Source of the DNA: RUG11198 sp964600615
GTDB lineage: Bacteria; Bacillota_I; Bacilli_A; RF39; UBA660
NCBI GenBank assembly: GCA_964600615.1
Contig: CAZRJK010000008.1
Location: forward strand, 1 to 64,000
Length of the DNA stretch: 64,000 nucleotides
Direction: 5' to 3'
The notes beneath the pieces are model-generated. The model made no database searches. It was not told where the DNA came from and saw only the letters and a program-made list of their open reading frames with translations. This document shows, piece by piece, positions 16,387-26,192 of this stretch. Both the position numbers and the translations under genes were made by a program. Every line of letters begins with the position of its first letter. Position 1 is the first letter of the stretch.

Positions 16387-16947
16387 ATGGAATATATTAA
16401 TAGGAATCCTTTAATTGTTTGTATTTGTGGTAAGGCTAGAAGTGGTAAGAATACTGTTTCTAATTATTTTGGTGATTTATTTATTAAAGATAATAAAAAA
16501 GTTATTGTTTCACCATATACTAAATATTTAAAAAAGTATATAGAAGATATTTTGGGAGAATCTATTACGGAAGAAAATAAGCCTCGTGATTTATTACAAA
16601 ATTTAAGTAAAGATGTTATTAAGGGAATACTTAATGATGAAGATTTCTTTATAAGAAGACAAATAGAAGATATTAATTTTTATTCTTATTTTTGTGATGT
16701 TATCATTATTAATGATGTTAGATTTCCTAAAGAAATAGAAGTTTTGAGAGATAAATATGATAATGTTATTTCTATTGGTATAGAAAGAAATAATTTTGCT
16801 AGTGATTTAACAGAAGAAGAGAAAAATGATATTACAGAGGTTTCTTTAGATAATTATACTGAATATGATTATGTTATAGAAAATAGTGATTTTGATAATT
16901 TGTATGATGCTGTTTTAGAGATATTTGAGGATATTAGTAAGGAGTGA
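16387..16947 (+). CDS. P-loop nucleotide kinase-like protein (dNMP kinase-like)
   Basis: 186 residues. Walker A-type ICGKARSGKNTVSNYFG (about 13-28) and a downstream VIIINDVRFPKEIEVL resemble phage-type deoxynucleoside monophosphate kinases and related P-loop kinases. The substrate cannot be told from sequence. It lies 5 bp before cmk, so a role in nucleotide metabolism is plausible. Confidence 0.65.
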   Translation: MEYINRNPLIVCICGKARSGKNTVSNYFGDLFIKDNKKVIVSPYTKYLKKYIEDILGESITEENKPRDLLQNLSKDVIKGILNDEDFFIRRQIEDINFYSYFCDVIIINDVRFPKEIEVLRDKYDNVISIGIERNNFASDLTEEEKNDITEVSLDNYTEYDYVIENSDFDNLYDAVLEIFEDISKE

Positions 16948-16952
16948 TATTT

Positions 16953-17606
16953 ATGGGAATAGTTATTGCAATAGATGGCCCTGCTGGTGCTGGTAAGGGA
17001 ACGTTAGCCAAGGAAGTTGCTAAGAGATTTAATTTTGTTAATATAGATACGGGAGCTACTTATAGGTGTGTTGCTTTAAAGGTGTTAAGAGAGGGTATTT
17101 TACTTTCTGATGAAGATAAGATTATAGATATTTCTGCTAATATTAAGATTGATTTAAAAAGTGATGGTACTGTTTTATTAGATGGTGAAGATGTTACTAA
17201 AGAGATTAGAAGTAAGGAAGTTACGGATATTGTTTCTCCTATATCTTCTATTGTTAAAGTTAGAGAAAATATGGTTAATATTCAAAGGGAAATTGCTCGA
17301 GGTAAGGACGTAGTTATGGAAGGTAGAGATATAACTACTGTAGTATTTCCTGATGCTAAATATAAGTTTTATTTAGATGCTTCAGTTGAGGAGCGAGCGC
17401 GTAGGAGATTTCTTGAGAATCAAGAAAAGGGAATTGATACTACTTATGAAGAAGTATTAGATAATATTAAAAAACGTGATTATAATGATATGCATAAAGA
17501 AGTTGGTTCTTTGATGAGAACTGATGATCAGATATATATTGATTGTACTAATTTAAGTATAGACGAGGAAATTAGTATTATTGAAAAAGAAATAAATAGA
17601 AGATGA
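16953..17606 (+). CDS. cmk: Cytidylate kinase
   Basis: Phosphorylates CMP/dCMP. IAIDGPAGAGKGTLAKEVA (Walker A), NIDTGATYRCVALK and GRDITTVVFPDA are diagnostic. The ATG at 16953 gives the conserved start and lies 8 bases after GGAG; an in-frame GTG at 16944 is too close to it. 217 residues. It is co-directional with alaS 10 bp downstream. Confidence 0.95.
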   Translation: MGIVIAIDGPAGAGKGTLAKEVAKRFNFVNIDTGATYRCVALKVLREGILLSDEDKIIDISANIKIDLKSDGTVLLDGEDVTKEIRSKEVTDIVSPISSIVKVRENMVNIQREIARGKDVVMEGRDITTVVFPDAKYKFYLDASVEERARRRFLENQEKGIDTTYEEVLDNIKKRDYNDMHKEVGSLMRTDDQIYIDCTNLSIDEEISIIEKEINRR

Positions 17607-17616
17607 TGGTGATAGT

Positions 17617-20313
17617 ATGAAAAAAATGACAGGTGAAGAGATAATAAATACATATATAGATTTTTTTGTAGAAAGAGGTCATTTAAAGGTAGAAAGTGCT
17701 TCTTTGATTCCACAAGATGATCCTAGTGTTTTATGGATAAATGCTGGAGTTACTCCTTTAAAGAAATATTTTGATGGTAGTGAAGTACCTAAATGTAGAA
17801 GGCTTACTAGTTGTCAGAAATGTATTAGAACTGGGGATATTGAGAGTGTTGGTATTACAGCTAGGCATCATACTTTCTTTCAGATGTTAGGTAATTTTTC
17901 TATTGGTGATTATTTTAAGACTGAAGCTTTAACTTGGGCTTATGAATTACTTACTTCAGAAAAGTATTTTGGTATACCTAAGGATAAATTATATGTTACT
18001 GTATATACTACTGATGATGAAGCTTATAATTTATGGCTTAAGTTAGGTGTTGATAAGAGTCATATTGTTAGATTAGAGGGTAATTACTGGGAAATTGGTG
18101 AAGGACCAAGTGGACCTGATAGTGAGATATTTTTTGATAGGGGAGAAAAATACGATAAAGAGAAACAGGGAATTAAATTATTAGAGCAAGAAATAGAAAA
18201 TGATAGATATATTGAAATATGGAATAATGTTTTTAGTCAATATAATGCTAAAGATGGTGTTGATAGAAAAGATTATGAAGAGTTACCTAGTAAGAATATA
18301 GATACTGGTATGGGTGTAGAGAGAATGGCTTGTATTATGCAAGGGACAGAAACTAATTATGAGACTGATTTGTTTATGCCTATTATTGAAGAGTTATCTA
18401 ATATTTGTAATTTAGGTTATGTTGGTCAAAAAGAGTTTAAGGTTATTGTTGATCATGTTAGGAGTTTAACTTTTGCTTTAGCAGATGGAGCTACTTTTGA
18501 GAATTATGGTAGAGGTTATGTTCTTAGAAGATTACTTAGAAGATCTGTTATGATGGGAAGAAAATTAGGTATTAATCATCCTTTTATGTCAGATTTAGTT
18601 GATGTAGTTATTTCTAAGTATGGTAGTATTTATCCTAATATTGTTACTAATAAAGAATTAGTTAAGGAATTAATTTTAAAAGAAGAAGAATTATTTGAAA
18701 AGACTTTAATTTCTGGTGAAAAGCGATTAGAGGAAATATTTAATAGTAATATTAAAATTATAAGTGGAGAAGAAGCTTTTAAGTTATATGATACTTATGG
18801 TTTTCCTGTAGAACTTACGATGGAATATGCTAGTGAGAGAGGTATAGATGTAGATAGAGATGGTTTTGATAAGTATATGTCTATGCAAAAGGAGATGGCT
18901 AGAAATAATCGTAAGAATGTAAATAGTATGAATTTACAGAATGAATTACTTATTAATTATAAGGAAGAGAGTAATTTTGTTGGTTATGATACTTTGGGTA
19001 ATAAGACTATAGTTATGGATATTATTCATGATGATAAGTTTGTTGATAGTATAAATGATGAAGGTTATATATTTATTAAAGATAATCCTTTCTATGCAGA
19101 ATCTGGTGGACAAATATATGATACGGGTTATATTAAAAATGATGAATGCAAGTTAGAAGTAATTGATGTAATTAAAGCTCCTAATGGTCAACATTTATTG
19201 CATGTTAAGGTTTTATCAGGAGTTTTAAAGAAAAATAGTGAAATTTTAACTCATGTTTTGGAAGATAGGAGAAATTCTATAGCACGTAATCATAGTTCTA
19301 CTCATTTATTGCAAAAGACTTTACAAGATTTGTTAGGTGATAAAGTACATCAAGCTGGTAGTAGGGTTGATGATAAGAGTTTTAGATTTGATTTTACTTA
19401 TCATGGTAGACTTAACGATGAGGTTATTACTAAGTTAGAAGAGGATGTTAATAAGAGAGTAGAGGCTTCTTATGATACTAAGATAGAGTTTTTATCTTTG
19501 GATGAAGCTAAAAAAAGAGGTGCTATGGCATTATTCTCTGAAAAATATGGTGATGTTGTAAGAATGGTTACGATGGGGGACTCTGTTGAATTATGTGCTG
19601 GTACGCATGTAAAAAATACTAAGGATATTGATAAAATTGCTATTATAGCTTTGGAGAATAAGGGTGCTGATACTTATAGAATTGAAGGAGCTACTAAAAA
19701 TAATATTAATCATATGTTACATGATGCTGTTAGTCCTTATGTTTTAGAAATGAAGAAATTATTGGAGAAAGCTCGTAATATTGTTGATGAAGCTATTAAT
19801 TGTGATATAAAGCTTAAATTTGACTTTAAATTTGATTTTGATGGGGTACTAGATAGTTATAATGATGTTATATCTTATAAGCATGATTTAGCTTTGTTAA
19901 AAGATAAGTTGAAAATGTTAGAGAAAGAATATAAAGAAGAGAAAACTAAAAAATCTCTTAGTGATTTAACTGCTTTTACGGCTAATATGGAAGTTATTAA
20001 TGGTATTAAGAGTTGTGTGGTAATTCTTAATGACTATGAAATTGATATTATGAAGCAAATAGCTGATGTTATATGTAATAAATATGAAAATTGTTTTGTA
20101 ATGTTAGCTAATGTTACAGATAATAATGTTAATGTTATTGCTAAGAGTAATTGTGATAAGATTAATTGTGGGGCTATTGTAAAAGAATTCTCTATTGCTT
20201 GTAGTGGTAATGGTGGTGGTAGTAAGACTTTTGCTCAAGGTGGTGGAAGTGATGCTACAAATATTTCTAAATATTTAGATGAGGTAAAGGTTAAAATAGC
20301 GGATATTAATTAA
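17617..20313 (+). CDS. alaS: Alanyl-tRNA synthetase
   Basis: 898 residues, full length. The catalytic domain shows TARHHTFFQMLGNFSIGDYF. The editing domain has HSSTH (about 559-563) and CAGTH (about 660). The C-terminal oligomerisation domain ends with GNGGGSKTFAQGGGSDA. Unlike pheS there is no T-box; the gene is read with cmk. Confidence 0.97.
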   Translation: MKKMTGEEIINTYIDFFVERGHLKVESASLIPQDDPSVLWINAGVTPLKKYFDGSEVPKCRRLTSCQKCIRTGDIESVGITARHHTFFQMLGNFSIGDYFKTEALTWAYELLTSEKYFGIPKDKLYVTVYTTDDEAYNLWLKLGVDKSHIVRLEGNYWEIGEGPSGPDSEIFFDRGEKYDKEKQGIKLLEQEIENDRYIEIWNNVFSQYNAKDGVDRKDYEELPSKNIDTGMGVERMACIMQGTETNYETDLFMPIIEELSNICNLGYVGQKEFKVIVDHVRSLTFALADGATFENYGRGYVLRRLLRRSVMMGRKLGINHPFMSDLVDVVISKYGSIYPNIVTNKELVKELILKEEELFEKTLISGEKRLEEIFNSNIKIISGEEAFKLYDTYGFPVELTMEYASERGIDVDRDGFDKYMSMQKEMARNNRKNVNSMNLQNELLINYKEESNFVGYDTLGNKTIVMDIIHDDKFVDSINDEGYIFIKDNPFYAESGGQIYDTGYIKNDECKLEVIDVIKAPNGQHLLHVKVLSGVLKKNSEILTHVLEDRRNSIARNHSSTHLLQKTLQDLLGDKVHQAGSRVDDKSFRFDFTYHGRLNDEVITKLEEDVNKRVEASYDTKIEFLSLDEAKKRGAMALFSEKYGDVVRMVTMGDSVELCAGTHVKNTKDIDKIAIIALENKGADTYRIEGATKNNINHMLHDAVSPYVLEMKKLLEKARNIVDEAINCDIKLKFDFKFDFDGVLDSYNDVISYKHDLALLKDKLKMLEKEYKEEKTKKSLSDLTAFTANMEVINGIKSCVVILNDYEIDIMKQIADVICNKYENCFVMLANVTDNNVNVIAKSNCDKINCGAIVKEFSIACSGNGGGSKTFAQGGGSDATNISKYLDEVKVKIADIN

Positions 20314-20323
20314 GGATGTTATT

Positions 20324-20791
20324 ATGAAAAGAATTTATATTGTATTAATAATTATTGTTTTGTTATTTACAGGTTGTAATAATGAAAAGGAAGAAGTTAA
20401 GAGTGAATACTTAACTATGAAAAGTAAATTATTAAAAGTAAAAGAGTTTAATTCAAATGAGGATATTAATTTTGATATTTTAGTTAGTGTTGATAGGGTT
20501 GATGAAGAAAATGTTTCTTACAAGATGGTTTTAAGTAATCCTATGGAGAATATGCATGATATAAAGGCTATTTTAATTCATAATTATTATACGGAAGATG
20601 TTTTTCCTAGTATTGGCCTTTTTGATAAGGTTAAGAGTATGCATATAAATAGTAATGATAGTATTGATTTAGAAGGGGTTATTAAAACTGATAAGAGTAT
20701 TGATAATTTAGGTTTGATACTTAAGTTGTATGTTAAATATTTAGATGATTATGGTAATGAAAAGAGTATTTATTATAAAACGACAAAATAA
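20324..20791 (+). CDS. Putative lipoprotein
   Basis: 155 residues with a lipoprotein signal: Lys-Arg, a hydrophobic stretch and the lipobox LFTGC (C18). The mature part is beta-rich and charged, with no family I recognise. It is followed by cse60 in the same direction. Confidence 0.75.
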   Translation: MKRIYIVLIIIVLLFTGCNNEKEEVKSEYLTMKSKLLKVKEFNSNEDINFDILVSVDRVDEENVSYKMVLSNPMENMHDIKAILIHNYYTEDVFPSIGLFDKVKSMHINSNDSIDLEGVIKTDKSIDNLGLILKLYVKYLDDYGNEKSIYYKTTK

Positions 20792-20827
20792 ATACTCTTT
20801 TTTAATTATTATAATTATGGTGATATA

Positions 20828-21004
20828 ATGAAAGTTAAAATTTTTGATGAGTCTCATGAGGCTGATTTGGAGGATGATATTAATAAGTTTATTAAAGAAG
20901 AAGATCCGGAAATTATAGATATTAAATTTTGTGTTTCTAATAGTGTTTATTCTGAAGAGCAATTATATTGCTTTAGTTCAATGATTATTTATAATGATAA
21001 TTAA
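20828..21004 (+). CDS. cse60: Sporulation protein Cse60 homologue
   Basis: 58 residues from ATG 20828, ribosome binding site GGTGATATA. It opens with MKVKIFDESHEADLEDDINK and ends with LYCFSSMIIY, the pattern of the Cse60 family. In Bacillus this is a small protein expressed under sigma-E in the mother cell; its exact role is unknown. Its presence hints at a sporulating ancestor. Confidence 0.8.
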   Translation: MKVKIFDESHEADLEDDINKFIKEEDPEIIDIKFCVSNSVYSEEQLYCFSSMIIYNDN

Positions 21005-21005
21005 A

Positions 21006-21023
21006 AGACCACTTTAGTGGTCT
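21006..21023. terminator. Hairpin between convergent cse60 and DUF378 genes
   Basis: AGACCACT and AGTGGTCT (8 bp, loop TT), preceded by As. It overlaps the 3' end of the minus-strand gene. Confidence 0.65.
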
Positions 21024-21211
21024 AAGTCTTTTGTTAAGATACCTAATTGTATTATTCCTGAGATGGCAACTATTATATATACTAGTCTTGTTATAATAGT
21101 GGAGTTTCCAAATAAGAATTCTACTAGATTAAAATTTAATAATCCTACTAATCCCCAATTTATACAGCCTATAGTTGCTACTACTAGGCATGTTTTATAT
21201 AGCATATTCAT
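21014..21211 (-). CDS. DUF378 family small membrane protein
   Basis: 65 residues with two TM helices and the family motif GCINWGLVGLLNFNLVEFLF (about 15-34). The start at 21211 follows GGAGGAATATTA on the minus strand; the longer frame upstream includes the ribosome binding site itself and is not the start. Function of the family is unknown. Confidence 0.85.
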   Translation of the reverse strand: MNMLYKTCLVVATIGCINWGLVGLLNFNLVEFLFGNSTIITRLVYIIVAISGIIQLGILTKDLDH

Positions 21212-21309
21212 TAATATTCCTCCTTTATCTAGTAATACTTTATCCAAAAATAGATAAATTATTCATATTATATAAATATTTATATATAATTTATTGAAGG
21301 AGATGTGAA

Positions 21310-22365
21310 ATGAAAAAAATTTTAAAACTTTATTTGGGATTATTTGTTTTTTCTTTAATTTTATCTGGTTGTGGTGGTGATAGTTCTAAAGATATTATTA
21401 CAAAAATGGATAATAAGATTAAGAATGCTAATAGTTATTTTGTTACTGGTACTATGGAAATTATTAATAATGAAGATACTTATACTTATGATGTTTCTGT
21501 TTCTTATAAAAAAGATAGTTATTATAAGGTAGATTTAATAAATACTTTAAATAATCATGAACAGGTTATTTTGAGAAATGATGAAGGTGTTTATGTGGTT
21601 ACTCCTTCTTTAAATAAGAGTTTTAAATTTCAAAGTGATTGGCCTTATAACAATTCACAAATTTATTTATTAGATTCTATTATTGAAGATTTAAAGTCTG
21701 ATAAAAAAATGGAATTTAAAAGTGATAATAAAAAATATATTCTTTCTTCTTTGGTTAATTATCCAAATAATAAATCTTTATATAAGCAAAATGTTTATGT
21801 AGATAAGAATAATAATATTACTAATGTAGAAATAGTTGATAAGAATAATAAAGTTCAAATATCTATGAAATTTAATAAAGTAAAGTATAATAAAAAATTT
21901 AATGATGATTATTTTAATTTATCTAGTTTAATTAAAGTTAATAATAAGGTTAATGATAATAATTCTGAAAGTAGTGATAATAATACTGATGGTAATGAAG
22001 ATAAAAAGACTAAGGAAACTACTAAAATAGATGATGTAATATATCCTATGTATTTACCTGATAATACAACTTTAGCTAATAAAGAAGTTATTGATACTGA
22101 GGATGGCCAGAGATTAATACTTACTTTTGATGGTGATAATCCATTTGTTTTGGTTGAAGAGACTTCTAAATATTATGATGAAGGATTGGTAGTTCCTGTT
22201 AGTGGAGATTTAGATTTTACTAATGATGTTATAGGTGTTGTTAGTGATAATTCTCTTACTTGGGAGAGTAATGGTATAGAGTATTATTTGGTTAGTAAAA
22301 CAATGGAGACTTCTGAACTTATGAATATAGCTAGATCTATTAATATTTTACCTGTTAGTAAATAA
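21310..22365 (+). CDS. Lipoprotein with LolA-like domain
   Basis: 351 residues. Lipobox ILSGC (C21). The first 200 residues (MDNKIKNANSYFVTGTMEI, then YKVDLINTL and EGVYVVTPSLNKSFKFQSDW) look like the LolA/GerS-like fold seen in sporulation and germination lipoproteins such as YdcC/GerS. An Asn/Asp/Glu linker (about 215-235) leads to a second domain of about 110 residues. The family assignment is by pattern only. Confidence 0.65.
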   Translation: MKKILKLYLGLFVFSLILSGCGGDSSKDIITKMDNKIKNANSYFVTGTMEIINNEDTYTYDVSVSYKKDSYYKVDLINTLNNHEQVILRNDEGVYVVTPSLNKSFKFQSDWPYNNSQIYLLDSIIEDLKSDKKMEFKSDNKKYILSSLVNYPNNKSLYKQNVYVDKNNNITNVEIVDKNNKVQISMKFNKVKYNKKFNDDYFNLSSLIKVNNKVNDNNSESSDNNTDGNEDKKTKETTKIDDVIYPMYLPDNTTLANKEVIDTEDGQRLILTFDGDNPFVLVEETSKYYDEGLVVPVSGDLDFTNDVIGVVSDNSLTWESNGIEYYLVSKTMETSELMNIARSINILPVSK

Positions 22366-22390
22366 AGATAACTTATGTTATCTTTTTTCT
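22364..22390 (+). terminator. Terminator after the LolA-like lipoprotein gene
   Basis: AAAGATAAC (22364-22372) pairs with GTTATCTTT (22377-22385), followed by Ts. Confidence 0.85.
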
Positions 22391-22418
22391 TGTTTTTTTA
22401 TTTTTTTAGTGTTATACT
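22390..22418 (+). promoter_or_regulatory. Promoter of the 22444 gene
   Basis: TTGTTT (22390-22395), a 17-bp spacer, and TATACT (22413-22418). An AGGAGGAG ribosome binding site follows. Confidence 0.6.
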
Positions 22419-22443
22419 ATTTGTAGTATAGGAGGAGAGTAAT

Positions 22444-22869
22444 ATGGGGAATAGTGTTAAAGAAAAATTACATTTGCCTACAATGATTTTTTGTATTATT
22501 GGTTGTGTATTATTAGTTTTGGGAATTTTATTATGTATTAATGGTAAATTTAAGATGCAGATAATTGGTAGTGAGGCGGTAGTATCTGGTGTACAAACTG
22601 CTACTGATAGTGATGGTGTTGTTATTTCTACTACATATACTTTGACTTATAATGCTAATAAAAGTGATTATAATGCTTCTATTGTTTCGAATGATTCTGA
22701 TTTAGAATTGGGCGATAAAATGATTTTATATTATGATTTTTTTGATCCTACTAGTGTTAGTCAAAAGAGGGGTGGCTATTATGGATATATTGCTTTATTA
22801 TTGGGCCTTATATTGGTTTTAAAGACTGGTCCTAGATTTATTAGGATTATAAGAGATAATTATCTATGA
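22444..22869 (+). CDS. Membrane protein, DUF3592-like
   Basis: 141 residues: a TM helix (about 13-33), an extracytoplasmic beta-rich stretch with TTYTLTYNANKSDY and LELGDKMILYYD, and a second TM (about 112-128). This two-TM arrangement around a small domain recalls DUF3592 proteins of unknown function. Confidence 0.6.
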   Translation: MGNSVKEKLHLPTMIFCIIGCVLLVLGILLCINGKFKMQIIGSEAVVSGVQTATDSDGVVISTTYTLTYNANKSDYNASIVSNDSDLELGDKMILYYDFFDPTSVSQKRGGYYGYIALLLGLILVLKTGPRFIRIIRDNYL

Positions 22870-22886
22870 GCTTTTAGCTCTTTTAT
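22868..22886 (+). terminator. Short terminator
   Basis: GAGCT/AGCTC 5-bp stem overlapping the stop codon, followed by TTTTATTTT. Confidence 0.55.
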
Positions 22887-22931
22887 TTTGGTTTATTATT
22901 TAGTATAATATTTTTGTTTTGAGGTGATAAA

Positions 22932-24155
22932 ATGATTAATGATATTTTTAAGGAAGCTTCTAATAAAGTTAGTGATGTTTTTAAATCTATTGAAGAAATT
23001 GAGAGATTGAATAGTATTAAGGTTTTAAATGCTTTTAGGGAATGTAATGTTACTGAAGATTGTTTTAATATGACTACAGGATATGGATATAATGATATTG
23101 GTAGAGATACTATTGAAAGGGTATATGCTAAGATATTTAAGTGTGATGATGCTTTAGTTAGGTGTCAATTTATATCTGGTACGCATGCTATATCTACTTG
23201 TTTATGGGCTTGTTTAAGACCTAGAGATATAATGTTATCTATTACTGGTAAACCTTATGATACTTTAGATGAAGTTATTGGTATTGTTCCTAATGATAGT
23301 TCTTTAATTTCTTTTGGGATTAAGTATATGCAAGTTGATTTAATTAATGATAAATTTGATTATGATGGTATTAAGGATATTATTACTAATAATAAGATTA
23401 AATTAATTGAAATTCAGAGAAGTAAGGGATATTCTACTAGAAAAAGTATTGATATTGATGAATTAGAAAAAGTTATTAAATTTATTAAAGGTATTGATAA
23501 AGATATAATAATTATGATTGATAATTGTTATTGTGAATTTGTTTGTGATAAGGAACCTAATGAAGTAGGTGCTGATATTGTTGTTGGTTCTTTGATTAAA
23601 AATTTAGGTGGCGGTCTTGCACCTAATGGGGGATATATTGTTGGTAAGAGTGATTTAATTGAATTGTGTGCTTCTCGTATTAATGTTGCTGGGGAAGGCA
23701 GAGCTGTTGGGCCATCTTTAGGTATTAATAAGGCTATTTTACAAGGTTTGTTTATGGCTCCTAGTGTAGTGGCTAGTTCTTTAAAAGTGGCTGTTATTAC
23801 TAGTTATGTGTTAGAGAAGATTGGTTATGAAGTTGAACCTAGATATGATGATAAGAGGGCTGATATTGTTCAAAATATTATATTTAATGATAAAGATAAG
23901 TTAATTAAATATTGTCAGGCTATTCAAGAATATAGTCCTATTGATTCTAATGTTAAGCCTATTCCTTGGGATATGCCTGGATATTCTGATCAGGTTATTA
24001 TGGCGGCTGGTACTTTTGTACAGGGATCTTCTATAGAGTTATCTTGTGATGGTCCTTTAAGGAAACCTTATATTGCATATCAACAGGGATCTCTTACTTA
24101 TAATTATGGTTTAATTGCTGTTATGCATGCGGTTGAAGAATTGTTGGATAAATAG
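22932..24155 (+). CDS. Methionine gamma-lyase-like PLP enzyme (YnbB / aluminium-resistance family)
   Basis: 407 residues, cysteine/methionine-metabolism type PLP fold. Family motifs include TTGYGYNDIGRDTIERVYA, FISGTHAISTCLWACLRPRD and the lysine-containing GSLIKNLGGGLAPNGGYIVG, the likely PLP site. Members are often annotated as methionine gamma-lyase or aluminium-resistance protein; the real reaction is uncertain. It stands as a single gene with its own TATAAT upstream. Confidence 0.88.
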   Translation: MINDIFKEASNKVSDVFKSIEEIERLNSIKVLNAFRECNVTEDCFNMTTGYGYNDIGRDTIERVYAKIFKCDDALVRCQFISGTHAISTCLWACLRPRDIMLSITGKPYDTLDEVIGIVPNDSSLISFGIKYMQVDLINDKFDYDGIKDIITNNKIKLIEIQRSKGYSTRKSIDIDELEKVIKFIKGIDKDIIIMIDNCYCEFVCDKEPNEVGADIVVGSLIKNLGGGLAPNGGYIVGKSDLIELCASRINVAGEGRAVGPSLGINKAILQGLFMAPSVVASSLKVAVITSYVLEKIGYEVEPRYDDKRADIVQNIIFNDKDKLIKYCQAIQEYSPIDSNVKPIPWDMPGYSDQVIMAAGTFVQGSSIELSCDGPLRKPYIAYQQGSLTYNYGLIAVMHAVEELLDK

Positions 24156-24225
24156 TTTTTTGTATTGCAATTAATTAATTTATATTATAAAATATATTTA
24201 TAATAGTTATTAAGGTGGTGGTGAG

Positions 24226-25365
24226 GTGAATTTGTTTTTTTTGAATTTACTATCTGATGCGTGTAATGATGTTGGTGTTTTAAGAGTAATTTTATTTTTA
24301 AAGACGTTGTTACAGTATGTTTTTACTCTTGTTCCTGTTGCTGCAGTATTATGGTTGACTATTGATATGACTAAAAATGTTTTTTCGCAGGATGCGGATA
24401 CACAAAGAAAAAATCTTGGAATGTTTGTAAGAAGATGTATTTATTTAATTATTGTTTTTTTAATTCCTACTATTGTTAATTTGACTTTATCTTTATTTGC
24501 TGAAGATATTGATACTAGTGAATATTCTAAATGTATGAATGTTACTTCTGAGAGTATAAAAGTTTTATTAAAAAAGAATAAAGATGAGTGCAATCTTGAT
24601 AATTACGAATGGGATGAAATTAATGGGCATTGTGTTTTTGTTGGTGAGAGTAGTGTGTTGCCTGAAGATTTTACGGTTATTGATGTAAATCCTAAAGCGG
24701 ATGTTACTGAAAGTCCTGGTGGTATAAGGAGATTAAATAGATCTTTTCCTAATTCTAAGTCTTCAACAATGATGGAATATACTCAAGGTGATGAAAGATG
24801 GGCTTATGATGGTTTTTGTGATGATAATGTAACTAATATGGCTAGTTCTGGCTGTGGAGCTGCTGCATTTGCAATGATTGTTACAGGTTATGGTAATGAT
24901 CCTAATGCGACTCCTAAGACAATTAGGGATTATGTATGTAATAATGGTTTACATAGAAATTATGGTTTAGGTACAGATCCAATTCATAGTGAAAAACTTG
25001 TTGGCCATTTTGGTATGAAGGCAGAAGTATTATGGGAAAGAGTTTATTCGAAAAATTATAGTCAGGAAAGAGCAAATCTAATCAAAGAAGCTGTTGATCA
25101 AGGTTATGGTGTTATTATAGATATTCCTAACCATTGGGTTGCAGTTGATAAAGGTGGTTGTCCTGCTGATAAGGTTTATTACTATAATCCTAATGAAAAG
25201 TGGGAGAATGGTTGTGTTACTATGGAGAAGTTATGGGATATGACTTGGGATAGGAGAGAAAGATGTACTAATCCTAAACCACCACTTTATAATCCTAATA
25301 ATTTGGAACAATATTGTGGTTGGAAGTATGCTTATAAATATTGGCCTGCTGATGATACTTATTAA
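24226..25365 (+). CDS. Membrane-anchored C39-like cysteine peptidase
   Basis: 379 residues. The N-terminal part has two hydrophobic helices (about 18-45 and 65-88) around a short polar loop, a pilin/VirB2-like layout shared with the genes at 35505 and 36688. A linker leads to a papain/C39-like domain: YTQGDERWAYDGF, ASSGCGAAAFAM (catalytic Cys about 210), GVIIDIPNHWVAVD (His about 303), then YYYNPN. It is probably a surface peptidase or peptide-bond hydrolase acting on wall or peptides. Start GTG 24226 after AAGGTGGTGGTGAG. Confidence 0.75.
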   Translation: MNLFFLNLLSDACNDVGVLRVILFLKTLLQYVFTLVPVAAVLWLTIDMTKNVFSQDADTQRKNLGMFVRRCIYLIIVFLIPTIVNLTLSLFAEDIDTSEYSKCMNVTSESIKVLLKKNKDECNLDNYEWDEINGHCVFVGESSVLPEDFTVIDVNPKADVTESPGGIRRLNRSFPNSKSSTMMEYTQGDERWAYDGFCDDNVTNMASSGCGAAAFAMIVTGYGNDPNATPKTIRDYVCNNGLHRNYGLGTDPIHSEKLVGHFGMKAEVLWERVYSKNYSQERANLIKEAVDQGYGVIIDIPNHWVAVDKGGCPADKVYYYNPNEKWENGCVTMEKLWDMTWDRRERCTNPKPPLYNPNNLEQYCGWKYAYKYWPADDTY

Positions 25366-25386
25366 AATATATAATTGGAGGTATTT

Positions 25387-26121
25387 ATGAAAAAAAATAT
25401 TTTATTATTGGTAATTTTAGCATTTTTTGTGACTGGGTGTGGTTCATCTAAAATGGATGAATATGAGGTTGATTATAATTTAAAGATTAATGATGTTTTT
25501 TATGAGAGTATTACTGTAGCTTTACCTAAGGATGCTTATGATATTGCTGGTAAGGATTCTAAGAAAAACGAGAATTATAATTCTTTGGAATATTCTTTAT
25601 TAAAATCAGATATTAATCCTATTTTTTCTAATTATGATGAATTATATAGAAAAGAAATAAATAAGTATAATAATATGGTAGAGGTTAATTTAAAATATAA
25701 TTATCCTGAAAAATATTATGTTTATAATAATTTTATTACATCTTGTTTTTCTAATTATGATTTAATAAGTAGTGATGATAATTTTGAGATAAAATTAAGT
25801 GGAGCCTTTATATGTGGTAACAAGATAGAAAAATTGAATATAAGTGTAACTAGTAATTATGATGTTTTAGAATCAAATGGTAAAAAAGATGGTAAAACTT
25901 ATACTTGGTCTATTGGTAAAAAGGATTTTGAAAAGATTGATATTGATTATAAGATTTCTAGAAAATATAGTAAGATGGCTAAGGAAGCAGTTAATGGTAA
26001 AGGAAATGATAAACGTGCTACTACTATTAGGAATTTAAGAATTGTGACTTTTGTTATTATGATTATTGTTATTATTGCTTTTTCAGTTAGGTTTTATTTT
26101 ATGAAAAAAGATTTAGAATAA
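25387..26121 (+). CDS. Lipoprotein with C-terminal TM helix
   Basis: 244 residues from ATG 25387 behind GGAGG. Lipobox FVTGC (C18), a beta-rich extracellular domain, a basic segment and a C-terminal TM (about 218-237) ending in KKDLE. A lipid anchor plus a TM tether is unusual but occurs in LPXTG-less Gram-positive surface proteins. No family recognised. Only 21 bp separate it from the peptidase gene, so the two are probably co-transcribed. Confidence 0.7.
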   Translation: MKKNILLLVILAFFVTGCGSSKMDEYEVDYNLKINDVFYESITVALPKDAYDIAGKDSKKNENYNSLEYSLLKSDINPIFSNYDELYRKEINKYNNMVEVNLKYNYPEKYYVYNNFITSCFSNYDLISSDDNFEIKLSGAFICGNKIEKLNISVTSNYDVLESNGKKDGKTYTWSIGKKDFEKIDIDYKISRKYSKMAKEAVNGKGNDKRATTIRNLRIVTFVIMIIVIIAFSVRFYFMKKDLE

Positions 26122-26142
26122 GTTTATGCTTATTCTTTTTTC
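26115..26142 (+). terminator. Terminator after the 25387 lipoprotein gene
   Basis: AGAATAAG (26115-26122) pairs with CTTATTCT (26129-26136), followed by Ts. Confidence 0.8.
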
Positions 26143-26192
26143 TTGATAATAAATATATAATGCTATATAATATTAATGGAAAAGGTGATATT

